NCBI RefSeq assembly: GCF_030758775.1 | Contig: NZ_CP132384.1 | Span: 1,364,001 to 1,428,000, forward strand | From: Bifidobacterium asteroides | GTDB lineage: Bacteria > Actinomycetota > Actinomycetes > Actinomycetales > Bifidobacteriaceae | Length of the DNA: 64,000 nt | Direction: 5' to 3' | Made by a program: the position numbers and the translations under genes | The notes under the pieces: generated by a model | Told to the model about the DNA's origin: nothing | Database searches by the model: none | The model's input: the letters and a program-made list of their open reading frames with translations, nothing else | Shown: positions 8,755-22,173 of the stretch, one piece after another | How positions within the stretch are numbered: the first letter of the stretch is position 1 | Layout: every line of letters starts with the position of its first letter

Positions 8755-9729
8755 TCAGCTGCAGCGGGCCCCGTCTTCCAAGCGAGCGCCACGGGCCCAG
8801 TCCATGGCCTTCATGGCGCGCTTGCCGGCAGCCTTGACCATCTGCAGCTCCAGGGGCAGGGTCTTGGTGCCCACCCAGAGGTGGCGACGGTCCATGGCCA
8901 GCCGACCCGGTTCCAGGTGCCCCGGAAGACCTGGCTCATCCCCTCGGGCCGGTGCCGCCCTGAGCACGGTCAGTCCTGTCTGCTCGTCCTGCGGGTCATC
9001 GCCCCGCCGGTACAGACACCAGGCTCCCGGTTCCGGGCTGCAGGCCCGAACCTGCCGATCCAGGGCAAAGACGGGCACATCGAAACGCATGTGGGCATCC
9101 TGATGGGTGATTTTGGCGGCCACCTGATAGGCGCCCCGCGTCTGCTCCTTGGGTTGAATCCGACCCTCCGCAAGGGCCTCCAGGCTGGAAGCCAGCAGGT
9201 GGGATCCGTCCTCGGCCAGGCGATCCAGCAGCTCGCCCGATGTCTCGTGCGGCCCGATTTCCACCGTTGACTGGGCCAGGACGGGCCCCTCATCCATGCC
9301 GGCCGTCAGCCTGAAGACCGTGGCGCCAGTGATGGTATCCCCGGCCCAGATGGCCCGTTGGACCGGAGCTGCCCCCCGCCACTGCGGCAGCAGGGAAAAG
9401 TGCAGGTTGTACCATCCACCATCAAAGGCGTCCAGGACCGGCTGACGCAGGATCCGTCCGTAGGCCACGACGGCCGCACAGCTGGCGCCTGTATCCTGCA
9501 GCCGCGCCGGAAAATCCGGATCGGATGGATTGTTCTCAAGAACGGGGATCCCCAGCCTGAGGGCCTCGGCCTTGACCGGACTGGGATGCAGATGCCTTCC
9601 ACGCCCCTGGGGGGCGTCGGGTCTGGTGAGCACGGCAGCAACCCGGAAATGCTCCTGATCGGCCGCCAGCAGTCTCAGCGATGGCAAGGCGACCTGGGGT
9701 GTGCCTGCAAACAGCAATGTCATGGCCAT
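8755..9729 (-). CDS. fmt: Methionyl-tRNA formyltransferase
   Basis: Fmt adds a formyl group from 10-formyltetrahydrofolate to initiator Met-tRNA. It shows the N-terminal LLFAGTPQVALPSL, the catalytic N108-x-H110 in NLHFSLLPQWRGAAPVQ and the conserved D146 in AGMDEGPVL, followed by a C-terminal OB-type tRNA-binding domain. Length (324) is normal. An in-frame ATG two codons in (9723) is an alternative start. It is upstream of arc in the same direction and downstream of a HAD hydrolase by 45 bases. In many actinobacteria fmt follows priA, as here with one gene between. Confidence 0.93.
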   Translation of the reverse strand: MAMTLLFAGTPQVALPSLRLLAADQEHFRVAAVLTRPDAPQGRGRHLHPSPVKAEALRLGIPVLENNPSDPDFPARLQDTGASCAAVVAYGRILRQPVLDAFDGGWYNLHFSLLPQWRGAAPVQRAIWAGDTITGATVFRLTAGMDEGPVLAQSTVEIGPHETSGELLDRLAEDGSHLLASSLEALAEGRIQPKEQTRGAYQVAAKITHQDAHMRFDVPVFALDRQVRACSPEPGAWCLYRRGDDPQDEQTGLTVLRAAPARGDEPGLPGHLEPGRLAMDRRHLWVGTKTLPLELQMVKAAGKRAMKAMDWARGARLEDGARCS

Positions 9730-9774
9730 ATCGGCAATCTCCTTTTCATCTGACGGCTTCGGACCTCTGCACGT

Positions 9775-10479
9775 TCACTGCACCTGAGGAATGTTCACCC
9801 CGGCCTCGATCAGGGCGGTGCGCAGCCCGTAGGGGTCGCTGAATCGCAGGCTGCGGATGCCGGCCTTGTTGGCGCCGACTACATTCATACCCTTGTCATC
9901 CACGAAGAGGGTCCTGCCAGCCTGGATTCCGAACCGATCCAGGGCGTACCGGTAGATGGCCGGGTCAGGCTTGCGCATGTGGATGGGCCCGGAGACCACC
10001 ACCCCGTCCAGCCTATGCAGGAAGGAGTCGCCGTCCCAGGCGTGATGGAAGAGCTCGGCACCCCAGTTGGTCAACCCCCAGACACCCAGGCCTGCCGCCT
10101 TCAGATCCTCCACCAGCATGCGGGCACCAGGCACCGGGCCGGCCAGCGAATCGACGAAGTGGTCACAGTAGTAGGCGAACATGGCATCCCAGGGGGATCC
10201 GCAGTTGGCGGCCACCCAGTCACGGGCCTGGGCGCAGGTGGCTCCGCCGTCCATCATGTCGTTGGCCCGGTAAAAGCCGGAACGGCTGTCATCCAGCATG
10301 GATTCGATGCTCTTGCGCCCGTACCGGGCCACCATGGCCATCTCGGGCTGCCAACGAATCAGGACGTTGCCGAAGTCGAAGATGACCTGTTCAATGGGCT
10401 GACCCTGGCACTGAGCTGCTTCCTGCTCAGACTGGATCACATCTGCTTCAATCTGGACTTCGCCCGGCCAGCCCTTCAT
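9775..10479 (-). CDS. HAD-superfamily hydrolase, subfamily IA
   Basis: Motif I is FDFGNVLI at about 34-41, motif II is the LTNWG segment, a Lys lies in RKPDPAIY, and motif III/IV is LFVDDKG, all in the normal HAD order with a helical cap between. The second Asp of motif I is replaced by Asn-Val (DFGNV), a variant common in the YihX-like branch of sugar-phosphate phosphatases, so the protein is likely still a phosphatase; the substrate is unknown. The first about 30 residues before the fold are rich in Glu and Gln and may be a leader or an over-long start, although a GGAAAGGCGGAG stretch precedes this ATG. It lies between priA and fmt. Confidence 0.82.
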   Translation of the reverse strand: MKGWPGEVQIEADVIQSEQEAAQCQGQPIEQVIFDFGNVLIRWQPEMAMVARYGRKSIESMLDDSRSGFYRANDMMDGGATCAQARDWVAANCGSPWDAMFAYYCDHFVDSLAGPVPGARMLVEDLKAAGLGVWGLTNWGAELFHHAWDGDSFLHRLDGVVVSGPIHMRKPDPAIYRYALDRFGIQAGRTLFVDDKGMNVVGANKAGIRSLRFSDPYGLRTALIEAGVNIPQVQ

Positions 10480-10580
10480 GGCTCTCCGCCTTTCCCGAAT
10501 TCGTTCATCTGCGCCTCTGCCTGCGCCCCCTCATGAAACCACGCCGCATAGACCCTGCAGATATTTGCTTGGAGCGACAA

Positions 10581-12884
10581 TCAGGTCAGATCCTTGGGAT
10601 CCATCCGGAAGCGCAACTCCCCTCGCCCGCGGCCGGCCACGTACCTGGCCTGAGCCTGCTTGAGATCGTCAGCCAGCTTATCCCTGGAGCTGATGGGTAC
10701 CCGAACCAGAGCTTGGACCCTATCCTGGGTTCCCTCCAAATAGCCGGCTTTCAGTGTGGATGGCGCCGGTATGGGCACAGGCCCAAGCAGGGCAGGAACA
10801 GACTCAGGACCGGCATCGGTTACTGCCTCCTGACCCGGTGCAATCCCGACGGCGTCCAGCATCGAGACGACGGCCTCCCTTTCACCCCATATTGCAGCCA
10901 TACCGACCGCAGGGGGCATGGCCGTCAGCCGACGATCCTGCAGATCGGCAGCGGCCAGTACCGGCCCCTGCCAGGTCATCAGCGCCTGGGCCAGCTGGGG
11001 ATCGCATTCCCCCAGCAGGAGCACCTGACCTCCCTGGGCCCGGGAGCGGCAGAAGGAGGCCACGCGCATCCAGGCTCCCAGGGTGTCCATACGCGCATCG
11101 ACGCCAGGGGCATACAGGCTGGTCCAGGCGTCCAGAATGGCCACGGCCCGGTATCCCCGTGACAGCCGGGGCAGATCCGAATCGCCAGTGTCCTTATTGC
11201 TGCCATCCATGCTCGAGGCGACCACTCTGGGCTCGGCGCCTGGTGTGGCGATGACCAGACTGGGGCGATCCTGTACACGCTCGACCACCCCGCGAGGCTG
11301 GCTGGGCGAAGAGATGACGATGGGCACATTCCTGAAGAGCATGCGCAGCTCCTGGGCCGTCCCAGCGGCGCCTACCCTGACCACCCGAAGCCGTGAACCC
11401 CCGCAATCCGGACAGAACCAGTCCGTAGCCGCTGCCCCGCACCAGGCGCATCGGGGCGCACCAGGCCGCCGTGCCCGCAGGGGCCCAGTGCAGCGGGGGC
11501 AACGAGCCTGATGATGACAGCGAGCGCAACTCAGGCTTTCGAAGATGCCGTCCTGCGGTATGGACAGCAGAACCGGACCACGCTCCAAGGCCTTGTTGAT
11601 AACGGCGACTGCGGTATGGGGAACCCGGGCGCCGATGGTCGGGTCGGCCAGATGGCTCAGCTCCTCCCGGTTCAGCCAGCGGATCCAAGGCAGCAGAGTG
11701 GTCACCACAGGCCGGTCAAGCGTCAGGGCAGTGCCTGGACCGGTCACGCCAGAGTCCGCTTCGGTGGCCTCGGGCAGACTCTCCCAGTGGGAACGCACAC
11801 TTCTGGCACGGGCCATGGCCAGGAAGACGCCGCCGTGGGCACGCGCCCGCAGCCTCAGCACTCCGCGGGCGTTGGCGTAGGGCATCATCCCATCGGCGTA
11901 CTGGTAGCTGGCATCGTCCATCAGAGCGAAGAGGGCAGGACCCTCCACCGGGGCGTACATGGCAGCCCGCAGCCCGATGGCGCAGCGGACTTGACCGGAG
12001 GCCAGCGCAAGGTAGGCCCTGTAGCGCTCGGCAGGAGCCATGCCGCTGTCCAGAATGGCGAAATCACCAGACCAGCCGTGAGCCTCCTGTTGACCAGGAC
12101 CGGCGGCGACAGATGGGCCGAAGGGGCGCAACCCCAGCTGCTGAAGGACTGCGGACAGGTGGGTCACCTGACGGGTGCCCGGCAACACCATAACCGCCGA
12201 CCGGCCGGCCAGCAGGGCGCCTATCAGCACCCTGGCAGCCAGCAGGGCGGCCTGGTCCATGCCGGGCAGAATGTCGGTCAAAAAGGAGCCGAAGTCATCA
12301 TCTTCCAGGGAGTTATCCAGTTTCTCCAACCCCCGATAGCCCGGATCAAGCCTCTGTTTCAGATCCTTCTGCCGCTGGGCCAGCCCGGCCACCCAGGCGG
12401 GGTCGGACGCCAATCGAGGCTGACCGGGAACCAGCTGCTGCTCCTTGTCGATACGGGCCACGCGAGGGGGCAGGGCCAGCCGCAGAATGTTGGCCTCAGT
12501 GCCCCCATAGGCTCTGGCAATGGCAGTGATATCCGCGCGCAGGGAAGATGAGATCAGGCTGCGATCCAGCACCACCCGTTCCAGGTAGCGCAAGGAGGCG
12601 CGGGGAACCTGGCTGTCTGCCACGCGTTCCCAGATGATGCCGTTGACCCTGCGCGCCCCAAACCGGACGCGAACCAGACATCCCGGCTGTGCATGTTCGT
12701 CCTGGTCGGCATCCACCAGATAATCGAAGGTCCCACCCAGGTGAGTGGCCTGCACGTCCAGCACCACCCGTGCCACAGGGAGTTCATCGGCCGGTCTGCG
12801 GGGAGGTTTCTTTCGACTGCTGCTCGAACGACGGCGCGGAGCAAGACCTTCCAGGGCGGGCTGACTGACGTCCTGCGAATCCAT
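10581..12884 (-). CDS. priA: Primosomal protein N' (PriA), actinobacterial type lacking helicase motifs
   Basis: PriA restarts stalled replication forks. The N-terminal DNA-binding domain (LDVQATHLGGTFDYLV) and the eight-Cys zinc cluster in the middle (CARCHHQARCPRC and CAWC/CPDC) are present. The helicase core is degenerate: a Walker A site is missing (VLPGTRQVTHL at that place) and DEEH is replaced by DDASY, as is typical of actinobacterial PriA, so it probably acts as a loading scaffold. The ATG at 12884 is chosen, after a GGGGAGG stretch. A start at 12920 would lie inside the metK terminator hairpin. The gene is followed 101 bases later by the HAD hydrolase. Confidence 0.88.
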   Translation of the reverse strand: MDSQDVSQPALEGLAPRRRSSSSRKKPPRRPADELPVARVVLDVQATHLGGTFDYLVDADQDEHAQPGCLVRVRFGARRVNGIIWERVADSQVPRASLRYLERVVLDRSLISSSLRADITAIARAYGGTEANILRLALPPRVARIDKEQQLVPGQPRLASDPAWVAGLAQRQKDLKQRLDPGYRGLEKLDNSLEDDDFGSFLTDILPGMDQAALLAARVLIGALLAGRSAVMVLPGTRQVTHLSAVLQQLGLRPFGPSVAAGPGQQEAHGWSGDFAILDSGMAPAERYRAYLALASGQVRCAIGLRAAMYAPVEGPALFALMDDASYQYADGMMPYANARGVLRLRARAHGGVFLAMARARSVRSHWESLPEATEADSGVTGPGTALTLDRPVVTTLLPWIRWLNREELSHLADPTIGARVPHTAVAVINKALERGPVLLSIPQDGIFESLSCARCHHQARCPRCTGPLRARRPGAPRCAWCGAAATDWFCPDCGGSRLRVVRVGAAGTAQELRMLFRNVPIVISSPSQPRGVVERVQDRPSLVIATPGAEPRVVASSMDGSNKDTGDSDLPRLSRGYRAVAILDAWTSLYAPGVDARMDTLGAWMRVASFCRSRAQGGQVLLLGECDPQLAQALMTWQGPVLAAADLQDRRLTAMPPAVGMAAIWGEREAVVSMLDAVGIAPGQEAVTDAGPESVPALLGPVPIPAPSTLKAGYLEGTQDRVQALVRVPISSRDKLADDLKQAQARYVAGRGRGELRFRMDPKDLT

Positions 12885-12912
12885 GGCTCCTCCCCTCGCT
12901 TTCACAATTAAG

Positions 12913-12963
12913 AGAGCCACGGCGGATTCCCCAGTCGATGACCCGGGAATCCGCCGTGGCTCT
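12913..12963 (-). terminator. Terminator hairpin between metK and priA
   Basis: A perfect 19-base inverted repeat (12913-12931 and 12945-12963) with a 13-base loop follows the metK stop. Only a short T-rich stretch follows on the minus strand. It separates rpoZ-metK from priA and rules out the longest priA start. Confidence 0.75.
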
Positions 12964-12976
12964 TGATGAACAGCTG

Positions 12977-14206
12977 CTACCTGGTCATGCCGATGGCGGC
13001 CTTGAGCTCGCCCACCTTGTCCACCTGCTCCCAGGTGAAGTCGGGATCCTCCCGGCCGAAGTGCCCATAGGCTGCAGTCTTGGCGTAAATGGGCCTCAAC
13101 AGGTCCAGCTCATCGATGATGGCAGCAGGCCGCAGGTCGAAGACCTCGCGCACAGCCTCTTGGATCTGCTCCCGGCTGACCCCCTGCTCGGTGCCGTAGG
13201 TCTCCACGTTGACGCTGACCGGTTCGGCCACGCCAATGGCATAGGCCACCTGGACCTCGACCTTGTGCGCCAGTCCAGCGGCCACGATGTTCTTGGCTAC
13301 CCAACGCGCGGCGTAGGCGGCGGACCGGTCGACCTTGCTGGGATCCTTGCCGGAGAAGGCGCCGCCTCCATGATGGGCCGCACCTCCGTAGGTGTCCACG
13401 ATGATCTTGCGCCCGGTCAGTCCTGCGTCAGCCGCAGGGCCGCCCAGAACAAAGGAGCCGGTCGGATTGACCAGCACCCGGTAGCCCTGGTGCTCGACGG
13501 CCTGGCCGCAGACGCGATCCAGCACAGGCGTGATGACGTGCTCCATCAACTGCTCCTGCAGCCAGTCATGCCCCACCTCGGGATCGTGCTGGGTGGAGAT
13601 GAGGACCGTGTCCACCCGGCGGGGCCGGTCATCCTGATCGTATTCGATGGTGACCTGGGTCTTGCCGTCGGGGCGCAGGTGGGGGATGATCCCCTCCTTG
13701 CGGACCTGTGCCAGCCGGAAGGCCAGCTGGTGGGCCAGATAGATGGGCAGGGGCATGAGCGTGTCGGTCTCATCGCAGGCGTACCCGAACATGACTCCCT
13801 GGTCGCCGGCCCCCTGGGACTGGTAACGCTCCTCGCGGGTGGCGGCGCTCTCCTGGCTGGCCGACAGCCGTTCCACGCCCTGGTTGATCTCCTTGCTCTG
13901 CTCGCTCAGAGCCACGGTCACGCCGCAGGAATCCGCATCCAGCCCGATTTCGGATGAGGTGTAGCCGATCCTGCGCAGCACCGACCGGACCTGTGACTGA
14001 ATGTCCGTGTAGCCCTGGGACGAGACCTCTCCGAAGACGAAGAAGAGGCCAGTGGCCGCCGAGGTCTCCACAGCCACATGGGAGTGCGGATCCTGGGCGA
14101 TCAGATCGTCCAGAATGGCATCGGAAATCTGGTCGCAGACCTTGTCTGGATGGCCCTCGGTCACTGATTCAGCCGAAATCAGCCGTCGCTCTGTCATTTC
14201 ATTCAC
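12977..14206 (-). CDS. metK: S-adenosylmethionine synthetase
   Basis: MetK makes S-adenosylmethionine from methionine and ATP in the cytoplasm. It contains [20 protein letters not shown] at the N-terminus, [16 protein letters not shown], and the phosphate-binding [19 protein letters not shown]. Length (409) is normal. It lies 52 bases downstream of rpoZ on the same strand and is followed by a strong hairpin. It is intact. Confidence 0.97.
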   Translation of the reverse strand: MNEMTERRLISAESVTEGHPDKVCDQISDAILDDLIAQDPHSHVAVETSAATGLFFVFGEVSSQGYTDIQSQVRSVLRRIGYTSSEIGLDADSCGVTVALSEQSKEINQGVERLSASQESAATREERYQSQGAGDQGVMFGYACDETDTLMPLPIYLAHQLAFRLAQVRKEGIIPHLRPDGKTQVTIEYDQDDRPRRVDTVLISTQHDPEVGHDWLQEQLMEHVITPVLDRVCGQAVEHQGYRVLVNPTGSFVLGGPAADAGLTGRKIIVDTYGGAAHHGGGAFSGKDPSKVDRSAAYAARWVAKNIVAAGLAHKVEVQVAYAIGVAEPVSVNVETYGTEQGVSREQIQEAVREVFDLRPAAIIDELDLLRPIYAKTAAYGHFGREDPDFTWEQVDKVGELKAAIGMTR

Positions 14207-14258
14207 CTTTGTCTAGAAACCGTCACCGTCCGAGGACCCTGCACTGAGAGTCGAAAGC

Positions 14259-14543
14259 TCAGTTGCCTTCGCTCAGATCGTCCTCGCCCAGGGTCTCTTC
14301 AAGCAGGCCCTCGTTGATCTCCCGGAAGGCGATGGACAGGGGCTTCTCCTGGTTCTGGTACTCAACCAGCGGGCCGACGTTCTGCAACAGGCCCTCATTG
14401 AGCTGTGTGAAATAGGAATTGATCTGGCGGGCCCTCTTGGCCGCGAAGATAGAGAGCGCATACTTCGAATCGGCGTGCTTCATGAGGTCGTCAATAGGAG
14501 GATTCGCAAATCCCTGCGGATGGGGCTCGGTACCGAATGCCAT
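14259..14543 (-). CDS. rpoZ: RNA polymerase omega subunit
   Basis: Omega helps assemble the RNA polymerase beta' subunit. The signature is [20 protein letters not shown] followed by [11 protein letters not shown], with an acidic C-terminus. The start [11 protein letters not shown] at 14543 is preferred over 14576 because a GGAG lies 9 bases before it and the extra residues upstream do not match the family. It is the first gene of the run leading into metK and is divergent from ilvD; the 14544-14721 gap should carry promoters for both. Confidence 0.9.
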   Translation of the reverse strand: MAFGTEPHPQGFANPPIDDLMKHADSKYALSIFAAKRARQINSYFTQLNEGLLQNVGPLVEYQNQEKPLSIAFREINEGLLEETLGEDDLSEGN

Positions 14544-14721
14544 AAGATGTTTCTCCAATTCAACTGGATGAACCATTCATTCAATCTGAATGATTTTACC
14601 GCCCGGGCTCGATTTTAGCCTCGCAGGCTTCTCTGCCGGAAAAAGCGGGGCGAAAAGGCCGAAAATTCCAGCATGTGGTCATGTTCAAACCGCTGATGCC
14701 CACGTTCACTTGAATAAAACT

Positions 14722-16582
14722 ATGCAGATGCGATCAGCCAAATTGATGAAGGAACGAGAGTTCGCGGGCGCCCGTGCTCTCTATCGTGCCGCTGGCGTCA
14801 AGGGTGAGGACTTCGGCAAGCCCATCGTGGCCATCGCCAATTCCTTCTCCGAGTTCGTGCCCGGCCACGTCCACCTGAACAAGGTGGGGCGCCTAGTCTC
14901 CAAGGCCGTCAAGGAAGCGGGCGGCATCCCCCGCGAGTTCAACACCATAGCCGTGGACGACGGCATCGCCATGGGCCATACAGGCATGCTTTACTCTCTG
15001 CCCAGCCGTGACCTGATTGCAGACGCTGTGGAGTACTCGGTCAACGCCCACTGCGCCGATGCCCTGATCTGCATTTCCAACTGCGACAAGATCACCCCCG
15101 GCATGCTCATGGCCGCTCTGCGTCTGAACATTCCCACGGTCTTCGTCTCCGGCGGCCCCATGGAGGCTGGACGTACGGTCATGCCCGACGGGACAGTCCA
15201 GGAGAGCACGGATCTGATCGACGTCATGTACGCTTCAGCGGATGACAGCATCGACGATGCGGGTCTGCTGGCCCTGGAGAAAACGGTCTGCCCCACCTGC
15301 GGTTCCTGCGCCGGCATGTTCACCGCCAACTCCATGAACTGCCTGACCGAGGCCATGGGTCTGGCCCTGCCCGGCAACGGCACCACCTTGGCCTCGCACA
15401 CAGCCCGGAAGATGCTCTTCGAGCGGGCCGGCAAGCTGGTCGTCGAGATCGCCAACCGGTACTACCAGGATGACGACGACTCAGTCCTGCCGCGTTCCAT
15501 CGCCACCAAGAAGGCCTTCCGAAAACGCCATGACCATGGATGTGGCCATGGGCGGATCAACCAACACCGTCCTGCACATCCTGGCCGCTGCACAGTCGGC
15601 GGATGTGGACTTCACCCTGGACGACATCGAGCGCATCTCCCACACAGTCCCCTGCATCTGCAAGGCCTCCCCCTCCGGAGACTGGGAGATATCCGACGTC
15701 CACCGTGCAGGCGGCATCTGCGGCATCCTGGGCGAGCTGGACCGTGGCGGAGTGCTGCACAAGGACACGCATTCCATCGACTACCCGGATCTGGAGTCCA
15801 AGCTCAACGACTGGGACATCATGCGTCCCACCTGCCTGGACCAGGCCAAGGAACTCTACCATGCAGCGCCCGGGCACATCACCTCCCCCGAGCCTTTCAA
15901 CCAGTCCAAGGAATGGAAGGATCTGGACACCGACCGCGTCAACGGTGCCATCCATGACCTGGATCACCCGGCCGTCTCCGAAGGTGGCCTGGCCATACTG
16001 CGCGGCAATCTGGCCCCCGATGGCTGCGTGGTCAAGACCGCCGGCGTGCCCAAGGAAATCTGGAACTTCCGCGGACCGGCCCTGGTGGTCGAATCGCAGG
16101 AACAGGCCGTGGAGGTCATTCTCAATGGCACCCTGCACAAGGGTCAGGCCCTGGTCATCCGTTACGAGGGACCCAAGGGCGGCCCGGGCATGCAAGAGAT
16201 GCTCTACCCCACCTCATTCGTCAAGGGCAAGGGCATCGGCAAGGACGTGGCCCTGCTGACCGACGGCCGCTACTCCGGCGGCTCATCAGGTCTGGCCATC
16301 GGCCATATCGCTCCTGAAGCAGCCAACAAGGGCCCCATCGCCCTGATCCGCAACGGCGACATGATCCGCATTGATATCCCCAACCGGCGTGTAGACGTCG
16401 AGCTGAGCGATGAGGAACTCGCCCAGCGCCGCGCTGAACTGGAGGCCGGCGAGGGCTATGTGGCCCACAGGGACCGCAAGGTCTCCCTGGCACTGAAGGC
16501 CTACGCTGCTTTCGCCCGCTCAGCAGACAAGGGCGCCACCCGCGACCCCGACCTGATCAACCGACTGTCGGGGCTGGACTGA
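14722..16582 (+). pseudogene. ilvD: Dihydroxy-acid dehydratase, interrupted by a 1-base frameshift
   Basis: IlvD dehydrates dihydroxy acids in valine, leucine and isoleucine synthesis. The first part ([32 protein letters not shown] and [18 protein letters not shown], the iron-sulfur cysteines) ends at KKAF. The rest continues in another frame with [20 protein letters not shown], and a late GRYSGGSSG motif. The junction is TTC-C-GAA-AAC at about 15520: removal of one C gives [16 protein letters not shown] and a 619-residue protein, the normal length. Two independent proteins are unlikely because neither half holds the whole active site. The C is part of a two-base CC, not a long homopolymer. 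The site may be a sequence error or real valine/isoleucine auxotrophy. Confidence 0.9.
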
Positions 16583-16587
16583 CAGAC

Positions 16588-16631
16588 AAAAATCCCCCAA
16601 TCGGGCTCTCACTCGATTGGGGGATTTTTTT
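16588..16631. terminator. Bidirectional terminator between ilvD and gmk
   Basis: AAAAATCCCCCAATCG and CGATTGGGGGATTTTT form a 16-base perfect stem, with A-run on one side and T-run on the other, so it can stop transcription from both convergent genes. Confidence 0.92.
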
Positions 16632-16658
16632 GAATCTTCTGGAGTAAAGGGCAGGTGC

Positions 16659-17312
16659 TCAGAGACCGTATTCCTTGGCGATTACCGACCAGAGCGCCTG
16701 AGCGGCTTTATCCACACTGTCGTTGACTATGACCTGATCGAACTGATCCTCTGAGGCCAGCTCCACCTTGGCGGTCTCCAGCCTTCGGGCTCGCTGCTCC
16801 TCATTCTCGGTTCCCCGCATGTTCAGCCTGGTGACCAGGTCCTGGAATGACGGCGGCGCCAGGAAGACGTAAAACACTTCCAGCCCCAGCTCTCCCGCCC
16901 GTTGGCGGACACGATGCGCCCCCTGCAGGTCGATCTCCAGAATGGTGGGCACCCCTGCTGCCAGATGATCCAGGACCGGCTGCAGCGGGGTGCCATAGTG
17001 GGACATGCCATGGACCAGGGCGGTCTCCAGAAAATCTCCGGCTGCCTCCCTGCGGGCAAACTCCTGCTCGTCCATGAACCAGTAGGTGATGCCGTTCTTT
17101 TCGCCCGGACGCGGAGCGCGGGTGGTGGCCGAGACGGAGACCCAGACCTCCGGATGGGCATGACGCAGGGCCGCCTCCACAGTGCCCTTGCCAACTGCCG
17201 TGGGACCCGTCAACACAATCAACCGGCCGCCCGTCTCCCCCGGCCCCCCGGTCTGTGCTCCCGAAGAGTCCTGACTCGACATGTCGGCACCGTTGATCGC
17301 TGACACGGCCAC
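16659..17312 (-). CDS. gmk: Guanylate kinase
   Basis: Gmk phosphorylates GMP to GDP. The P-loop GPTAVGKGT lies at 36-44, followed by SVSATTRAPRPGEKNGITYW and the EIDLQGAHRV segment. The first about 28 residues before the fold (Ser, Gly and Gln rich) are longer than usual; an internal ATG at 17282 is an alternative. It follows carB by 68 bases on the same strand, so it is probably the last gene of a carA-carB-gmk transcript. Confidence 0.93.
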   Translation of the reverse strand: MAVSAINGADMSSQDSSGAQTGGPGETGGRLIVLTGPTAVGKGTVEAALRHAHPEVWVSVSATTRAPRPGEKNGITYWFMDEQEFARREAAGDFLETALVHGMSHYGTPLQPVLDHLAAGVPTILEIDLQGAHRVRQRAGELGLEVFYVFLAPPSFQDLVTRLNMRGTENEEQRARRLETAKVELASEDQFDQVIVNDSVDKAAQALWSVIAKEYGL

Positions 17313-17380
17313 TTCCTTTCCTTAAAGGTCATCCTCCGGCCTAGCTGGACCGGAACATGGGTCAATCATATAGCGAGCAC

Positions 17381-20747
<3,367 letters not shown>

Positions 20748-20755
<8 letters not shown>

Positions 20756-22028
20756 GTGCCTTCCCTTCCCTGGCGTCCTGCATCAAAGTGACGAACCTGT
20801 CAAACAGATAGGAGGCATCGTGCGGACCAGCCGCCGCCTCCGGATGGTACTGAACGGAAAAGGCCGGAATGTCCAGACACTCCAGACCCTCGACCACGCC
20901 GTCGTTGAGATCGACATGAGACACCCGGACACGGCCATATCGGCCTTCACCATACGGTGAGGGCACTGGGTCTCCCTTGGGTGCCTTGACTGCGAATCCG
21001 TGATTATGGGCGGTGATCTCAACCTTGCCAGTGCTGAGATCCATGACCGGCTGATTGATGCCGCGATGACCGAATTTCAGCTTATAGGTCTCGAAGCCCA
21101 GGGCACGGCCCAGAAGCTGGTTGCCCAGGCAGATGCCGAAGAATGGCAGTCCGGCATCCAAAACTTGCCTGAGGAGCGACACCTCCTCGTCTGCGGTCGA
21201 TGGGTCGCCTGGACCGTTGGAGAAGAAAACCCCGTCAGGCCGCAGGGCCTTTATCTGCTCGATGGTGGTGTCAACGGGAAGTACGTGGACCCTGCACCCG
21301 CGCTCAGCCAGCCTGTGAGGGGTCATGGACTTGATTCCCAAATCCACCGCCGCCACCGTGCAGACAGGCTCTTTCGCCTGACGGTCTCCGACTGGTTCGA
21401 CGATATAGGACCTGTGCGTGCTGACCTCGCCGGTCAGATGGGACCCGCTCATCTTGGGGGCCGAACGGACCTGGTCAAGGAGTTCCTGCATGGTCCTGGG
21501 CCTGCCGCCGTCATTGAGCATTGGGTCCGGGCCTGAAAAAATACCGGCCCGCATGACACCTGCAGAACGCAAGTGTCGCACGAGCCGGCGGGTGTCTATG
21601 TGACTGATACCGACGATGCCCTGATCGACCAGCTGGTCATGGAGACTGCCCCGGGCCCGCCAGTTACTGACGTTGGGGCTGGGTTCCCGGACTACATACC
21701 CTGCCACCCAGATTCTGTCTGACTCCCCGTCCTGGTCATTGACGCCGGTATTACCGATGTGGGGGAAGGTCTGCACAACGATCTGCCGAGCATAGCTGGG
21801 ATCCGTCAGGGTTTCTTGATACCCAGTCATTCCGGTCGAGAAAACAATTTCACCTATGGTAGTGCCCACCGCTCCGAAGGCTCTCCCCACATACACTTCC
21901 CCATCCTCAAGGATGAGCAAGGCACGATTGGAGAAACGGCTATCGGAGGTGATGGTGTTGGTGTCTTTCAGGTTCACCGAACCCCCTTGATTACCGCGGA
22001 TATTCGCACCCATATTAATGACCCCCAT
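20748..22028 (-). CDS. carA: Carbamoyl-phosphate synthase small (glutaminase) subunit
   Basis: CarA releases ammonia from glutamine and passes it to CarB. It has an N-terminal small-subunit domain ([36 protein letters not shown]) and a class I amidotransferase domain with the nucleophile Cys in [12 protein letters not shown]. The N-terminus is uncertain: ATG at 22028 and 22013 and a GTG at VNLKDTNT (preceded by AAGGGGG) are all possible. A terminator separates it from nusB upstream, so it probably has its own promoter in 22029-22110. Confidence 0.95.
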
Positions 22029-22112
22029 GGATTATGCCGGCAGACCCAGCCAAAAAATGGTTGGTCAAATCTTGCAGGATAGACCGCTGGTCAACCAGTC
22101 TGAACATGGCAA

Positions 22113-22158
22113 AAGGCCGACCTGATGCCCTGATAGTTAGCGGGCATCGGTCGGCCTT
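22113..22158 (-). terminator. Terminator after nusB
   Basis: AAGGCCGACCTGATGCCC (22113-22130) pairs with GGGCATCGGTCGGCCTT (22142-22158) with one bulged base. It lies just past the nusB stop on the minus strand. Confidence 0.75.
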
Positions 22159-22173
22159 CATCCGAATCATTGC

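Noticed and set aside
12885-12920. Longer priA start at 12920
   Set aside because: The start lies inside the arm of the metK terminator; 12884 is better placed.
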